Assembly: GCA_041166385.1 (NCBI GenBank)
Contig: JBEEFW010000021.1
Span: 37,831-101,830 of the forward strand
Source: DASUCS01 sp041166385
Lineage (GTDB): Bacteria > Actinomycetota > Acidimicrobiia > Acidimicrobiales > JACDCH01
Length of the DNA: 64,000 nucleotides
Direction: 5' to 3'
Shown: in pieces, positions 60,788 to 64,000 of the stretch
Numbering within the stretch: position 1 is the first letter of the stretch
Layout of the letters: each line of letters starts with the position of its first letter
Notes under the pieces: model-generated
Database searches by the model: none
What the model saw: the letters and a program-made list of their open reading frames with translations, nothing else
What the model was told of the DNA's origin: nothing
Program-made: the position numbers and the translations under genes

Positions 60788-61270
60788 ATGCCGTTCGACG
60801 TTGGCGACAAGGTCGTCTATCCGCAGCATGGCGCGGCCATCATCGAGAAGCGGGAGAAGCGGGAGTCGCCCACCGGCGAACAGCGGGAGTATCTGGTCCT
60901 GCGAGTCGCGTATGGCGACCTCACGTTGATGGTCCCGGCGGACAATACGGATTCCGTCGGATTGCGGGAGGTCATCAACCTTGAAGAAGTCGAAGAGGTC
61001 TTCGAGGTGCTCCGCAAGAAGGAAGCCCGCATGCCGACGAACTGGTCGCGGCGATTCAAGAACCATGTCGAGAAGTTGAAGTCTGGTGACGTGTATCAAG
61101 TCGCGGAAGTCGTCCGCAACCTCTCGCTTCGCGACAACGAAAAGGGCTTGTCTGCAGGAGAGAAGCGCATGCTCACGAGAGCGCGTCAGATCCTCGTGTC
61201 CGAGCTCACGTTCGCCATCAACGTGAACGAGGAAGAGGCGGAGAAGAAGCTCGATGAGGCGTTGAGCTGA
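60788..61270 (+). CDS. carD: CarD-type RNA polymerase-binding transcription factor
   Basis: A 160-residue protein. The N-terminal Tudor-like RID (FDVGDKVVYPQHGAAIIEK) binds RNA polymerase beta. The C-terminal helical domain (NWSRRFKNHVEKLKSGD) with its conserved tryptophan stabilises the open promoter complex at rRNA and other promoters. Position before ispD-ispF is as in mycobacteria. It is essential in relatives. Confidence 0.96.
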   Translation: MPFDVGDKVVYPQHGAAIIEKREKRESPTGEQREYLVLRVAYGDLTLMVPADNTDSVGLREVINLEEVEEVFEVLRKKEARMPTNWSRRFKNHVEKLKSGDVYQVAEVVRNLSLRDNEKGLSAGEKRMLTRARQILVSELTFAINVNEEEAEKKLDEALS

Positions 61271-61881
61271 TCTCGACCATCGTGGTTGCCGCCGGCGCCG
61301 GCACGCGGTACGGCAGGCCGAAGCAGTTCGAGACCCTCGGCGATCGCCGCGTGGTCGACTGGTCGCTCTTCATCGCTCGCGAGCTCACCGACCATGTCGT
61401 GCTCGTCGTGCCCGTCGACCACGTCGATGATGGCGAGCCGCTGGCCGACGTGGTCGTTGCCGGCGGCGAGACGCGCTCGGCGTCGGTGCGCGCCGGACTC
61501 GCGGCGCTGCCGGATGAAGTCACACACGTCTTGGTGCACGACGCCGCTCGTCCTGTGCCGGTCACCGATGTGTGGCGTCGCGTGCTGTCGGCGCTCGAGC
61601 AGGGTGCGGACGGCGTCGTGCCGGTTGTGCCCGTGACCGACACGTTGCGGGAGCGCGACGGTGCCACGGTGGATCGGGAGCGCTTCGTCGCCGTGCAGAC
61701 CCCGCAAGGCTTTCGCGTCGACGTGCTCCGTGCCGCGCACGCGGACGGGTCGGAGGGAACCGACGACGCGTCGCTCGCCGAAGCGAACGGCGCGAAGGTG
61801 GTGCTCGTGGACGGCGATCCGACGAACATCAAGATCACCGACGAGTCGCATCTCGCGATGGCGGAGCTGCTCGTCCGGTGA
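61267..61881 (+). CDS. ispD: 2-C-methyl-D-erythritol 4-phosphate cytidylyltransferase
   Basis: MEP-pathway cytidylyltransferase of about 204 residues. VVAAGAGTRYGRPKQF (CTP loop), LVHDAARPVP, AVQTPQGFRVD and TDDASLAEANG are canonical. The frame closes at a TGA (61255). The only possible starts are CTG 61267, which overlaps carD (CTGA) with GAGG 7 bases upstream, or GTG 61282. GTG 61282 lacks a ribosome-binding site and would cut the first beta strand (LISTIVVAAG). I therefore favour CTG. Coupled to ispF by TGATG. Confidence 0.93.
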   Translation: MISTIVVAAGAGTRYGRPKQFETLGDRRVVDWSLFIARELTDHVVLVVPVDHVDDGEPLADVVVAGGETRSASVRAGLAALPDEVTHVLVHDAARPVPVTDVWRRVLSALEQGADGVVPVVPVTDTLRERDGATVDRERFVAVQTPQGFRVDVLRAAHADGSEGTDDASLAEANGAKVVLVDGDPTNIKITDESHLAMAELLVR

Positions 61882-62345
61882 TGCGCGTCGGTCAGGGCTT
61901 CGACGTGCACGCGTTCAGCGACGACGACGCTCGTCCTCTGATACTCGGTGGCGTCACGTTCGAGGGCGAGCGCGGGCTGGCAGGGCACAGCGATGCGGAT
62001 GTCGTCGCGCACGCCTGTGTCGACGCCTTGCTCGGCGCGTGTGGCCTCGGTGACATCGGTGAGCATTTCCCCGACACCGATGAGCGGTGGCGCAACGCGG
62101 ACAGCCTCGGGTTGTTGGCCGAAGCGGCGGCGATCGTCCGCGACGCTGGGTGGCGAATCAACAACATCGATTGTTCAGTCGTATGTGACACGCCGAAAGT
62201 CGCGCCCCGTCGCACGGAGATGGAGAACGGGCTCTCGCTCGCGGTGCGTACCAGCGTCACCGTCAAGGGCAAACGCGCCGAAGGCCTGCGCGCGCTCGAG
62301 GGAGGCATCGCCTGTTGGGCGGTCGCGCTCGTCGAACGGCCATGA
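61881..62345 (+). CDS. ispF: 2-C-methyl-D-erythritol 2,4-cyclodiphosphate synthase
   Basis: A 154-residue trimeric zinc enzyme of the MEP pathway. RVGQGFDVHAF (zinc Asp, His), GLAGHSDADVVAHA (third zinc His) and GDIGEHFPDTD are intact, as is TVKGKRAEGLRAL. It is fully coupled upstream with ispD and downstream with the rRNA methyltransferase gene (ATGA overlap). Confidence 0.96.
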   Translation: MRVGQGFDVHAFSDDDARPLILGGVTFEGERGLAGHSDADVVAHACVDALLGACGLGDIGEHFPDTDERWRNADSLGLLAEAAAIVRDAGWRINNIDCSVVCDTPKVAPRRTEMENGLSLAVRTSVTVKGKRAEGLRALEGGIACWAVALVERP

Positions 62346-63121
62346 CCCCGCCCGGTCACAAGCCCACCCGCCGCGATCTGGGGGGCGACCAGGTCGAGGG
62401 GCGCCAGGCCGTCCGCGAGCTCCTGGTGGCCGGCCGGCGCCGAGTTTTCGAGCTGATGGTGGCGTCGGCGGACGAAGGCCGGGGTCCGCTGCGCGACCTC
62501 GTCGACCTCGCCGGCAAGCTGCGCGTCCCGGTGAAACAGGTCTCGGCGGGCAAGCTCGCGGCGGCGGCGCGCAGCGAGTCGCCCCAAGGCGTACTCGCCC
62601 GTTGCGCGCCGCTCGAGGAGGTCGAGCTCGAGTCGCTCGTGAAGCGGCGCAAGGGCGTGGCCCCGCTGCTGCTCGCCGTCGACGGCGTGACCGATCCGGG
62701 CAATCTGGGTGCGCTGTTGCGAGCGGCCGAGTGTTCCGGGGTCACCGGCGTCGTGCTGCCGCGGCACCGATCCGTCCACATCACCCCGACGGTGGCCAAG
62801 GCCGCGGCCGGGGCGATCGAGCACCTCCCGATGACGGTCGTCCCTGGCCTGCCGGCGGCCCTCGAACGCCTGAAGACGGCCGGCCTGTGGGTCGTGGGCC
62901 TCGACGGTGGGGGCGACGCTCGCATCGACCGCCTCACGCTCGCCACCGAGCCGCTCGTGCTCGTGCTCGGAGCCGAGGGCCGAGGACTTTCGCCCCTCGT
63001 CCGCAAGCGCTGCGACGTCGTGGCGGCCATCCCGCTGCGTGGCCGGCTGGCCTCACTGAACGTCGCGGCCGCCGGCGCCATCGCCTGCTACGAGGTCGCT
63101 CGCCAACGCGCCGACGGCTGA
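62342..63121 (+). CDS. rlmB: TrmH/SpoU family 23S rRNA 2'-O-methyltransferase (RlmB-like)
   Basis: A 259-residue SPOUT methyltransferase. An N-terminal substrate domain (GRQAVRELLVAGRRRVFEL) is followed by the knot with motifs VTDPGNLGALLRAAE, VLGAEGRGLSP and LRGRLASLNVAAAGAI. In E. coli RlmB methylates G2251 of 23S rRNA; exact target here not certain. In Bacillus and mycobacteria cysS lies between ispF and this gene; it is absent here. Confidence 0.92.
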   Translation: MTPPGHKPTRRDLGGDQVEGRQAVRELLVAGRRRVFELMVASADEGRGPLRDLVDLAGKLRVPVKQVSAGKLAAAARSESPQGVLARCAPLEEVELESLVKRRKGVAPLLLAVDGVTDPGNLGALLRAAECSGVTGVVLPRHRSVHITPTVAKAAAGAIEHLPMTVVPGLPAALERLKTAGLWVVGLDGGGDARIDRLTLATEPLVLVLGAEGRGLSPLVRKRCDVVAAIPLRGRLASLNVAAAGAIACYEVARQRADG

Positions 63122-63327
63122 CGGGCAACGGGTCAGCGGAGCCATCGGCAGCTTCCGGTTCTTCCGGATTTACGGCCAAATAGAACGCTTCGGCCGATGA
63201 TTTCTTGTGGTTTTCCTCGCTGTGACGGTTGACATAGTGGGCGTGTCATGGTTCAAAGTGACTAGTTCCCGGTGGCTACTCCACGTAGCGACTCGCACCC
63301 ACTCACAGCAGCAGCAGGAGAATCCAC
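63122..63327 (+). promoter_or_regulatory. Upstream region of the SigH-like gene
   Basis: 206 bp without a gene. A perfect TTGACA (63229-63234) could be a -35, but no good -10 follows at 16-18 bases. The 10-mer GTGACTAGTT (63258-63267) recurs upstream of the giant secreted gene (47440). AGGAG (63316-63320) is the ribosome-binding site. In Bacillus a yacP gene occupies this position. Confidence 0.35.
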
Positions 63328-63984
63328 GTGGCCGCAACACCGCTCACCGATGTAGCAGACGATGAACTGGCTGCACGTTTCCAGGCCGGCGATCGTCTCG
63401 CTCTCGAAGCGCTGATCACCAGGTACCGCCGTTTCGCCCGGGCCAAGAGCCGCGGGTACTTCCTCGTCGGTGGCGACTCGGACGACATCGAGCAGGAAGC
63501 GCTCATCGGCCTGTACAAGGCCGCTCGCGACTTCCGCCCCGAGCATCAGGCGAGCTTCCGGGCCTTCGCCGAGCTCTGCATCACCCGGCAGATCATCACG
63601 GCCATCAAGACCGCGACGCGCCAAAAGCATCAGCCGCTCAACCAGTACGTGTCGATCTCAGGCGTGCGCGGCGGCGACGATCCCGGCGAGCGCTCTGTGG
63701 AAGAACTGCTGCATTCGCATCACGACGGCGATCCCGCCGACAACGTGGTGTCGAGTGAGCGCATGCAGTCGATGCGCACCTCGATGTCGGAGATGCTCTC
63801 CGGCCTCGAAGTCGACGTGCTCAAGCTCTACGTCGAGGGCAAGTCGTACCAGGAGATCGGTGAGCAGCTCGGCCGCCACGTGAAGTCGATCGACAACGCG
63901 TTGCAGCGGATCAAGCGCAAGCTCGACCAGCATCTCCAGCTCGAGGCGGCCCACGAGGCCGACGAGCTCCTCACCATCGGCTGA
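63328..63984 (+). CDS. sigH: SigH (Spo0H)-like RNA polymerase sigma factor
   Basis: A 218-residue sigma factor. Region 2 (IEQEALIGLYKAARDFRPEH; SFRAFAELCITRQIITAIK; TATRQKHQPLNQYVS) and region 4 (SYQEIGEQLGRHVKSIDNA; LQRIKRKLDQHL) match the stationary-phase sigma-H of Bacillus almost word for word. The position after rlmB is also that of Bacillus sigH. It starts at GTG 63328 behind AGGAG. Targets in a non-sporulating actinobacterium are unknown. Confidence 0.93.
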   Translation: MAATPLTDVADDELAARFQAGDRLALEALITRYRRFARAKSRGYFLVGGDSDDIEQEALIGLYKAARDFRPEHQASFRAFAELCITRQIITAIKTATRQKHQPLNQYVSISGVRGGDDPGERSVEELLHSHHDGDPADNVVSSERMQSMRTSMSEMLSGLEVDVLKLYVEGKSYQEIGEQLGRHVKSIDNALQRIKRKLDQHLQLEAAHEADELLTIG

Positions 63985-64000
63985 CTGTCGGGGTGCAGAG

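Noticed and set aside
63985..64000. Possible start of a tRNA gene after sigH
   Set aside because: Only 16 bases remain. No stem can be verified.

Overview
The window is GC-rich chromosomal DNA that is almost entirely coding, with many 1 to 13 bp gene overlaps and frequent GTG and TTG starts. A mycothiol-type DinB/MDMPI protein, an F420-type luciferase-like oxidoreductase, a SigR/RsrA-like pair, CarD, and DUF2342 and DUF2520 proteins point to an actinobacterium. A Bacillus SigH-like sigma factor and the gene order suggest a deep lineage such as Acidimicrobiia (inference). I see no rRNA, tRNA, CRISPR array, insertion sequence or prophage.

Left part (1-11300, minus strand): a DegT-type aminotransferase and a Gfo/Idh/MocA oxidoreductase (sugar modification, running off the left edge) follow a histidine-utilisation operon hutH-hutU-hutF-hutI. 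That operon ends not in hutG but in a translationally coupled peptide deformylase. Upstream lie a DUF1990 gene, a cupin, tryptophanase and a VOC protein, next to a divergent MerR regulator. 11378-20600 is mixed: a lipoprotein amidase, MDMPI, LLM and phosphotransferase genes, a GGDEF-EAL protein, an orphan WXG100 protein, a ferritin-like protein and the SigR/RsrA-like redox pair.

Right part (20615-64000): a conserved housekeeping backbone of DUF2342, response regulator, tilS, hpt, ftsH, folE, folP, pseudophosphatase, folB, folK, DUF2520, panC, panD, nadB, nadC, coaX, lysS, clpC, radA, disA, carD, ispD, ispF, rlmB-like and sigH-like. It makes folate, pantothenate/CoA, NAD and isoprenoid precursors and carries proteostasis and c-di-AMP functions. 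The order closely parallels the tilS-to-sigH region of Bacillus, with lineage-specific blocks inserted.

The largest block (43360-55272, between clpC and radA) holds a 1302-residue cyclase/ATPase/TPR regulator. Divergent from it is a 2175-residue secreted protein with delta-60 repeats, two blocks of PGFG(T/S) pentapeptides and a gingipain-like His/Cys region. A universal stress protein and a membrane-anchored LppM-like protein follow. A Crp-type regulator with a plausible cyclic-nucleotide pocket (60070) could belong to the same signalling layer.

Two dispersed hairpins (18973, 30644) share one sequence and differ by a compensatory base-pair change. Other notable features are a Cys-to-Gln pseudophosphatase in the folate operon, a degenerate acyltransferase, and two genes (ispD, folP) whose best-supported starts may be CTG.
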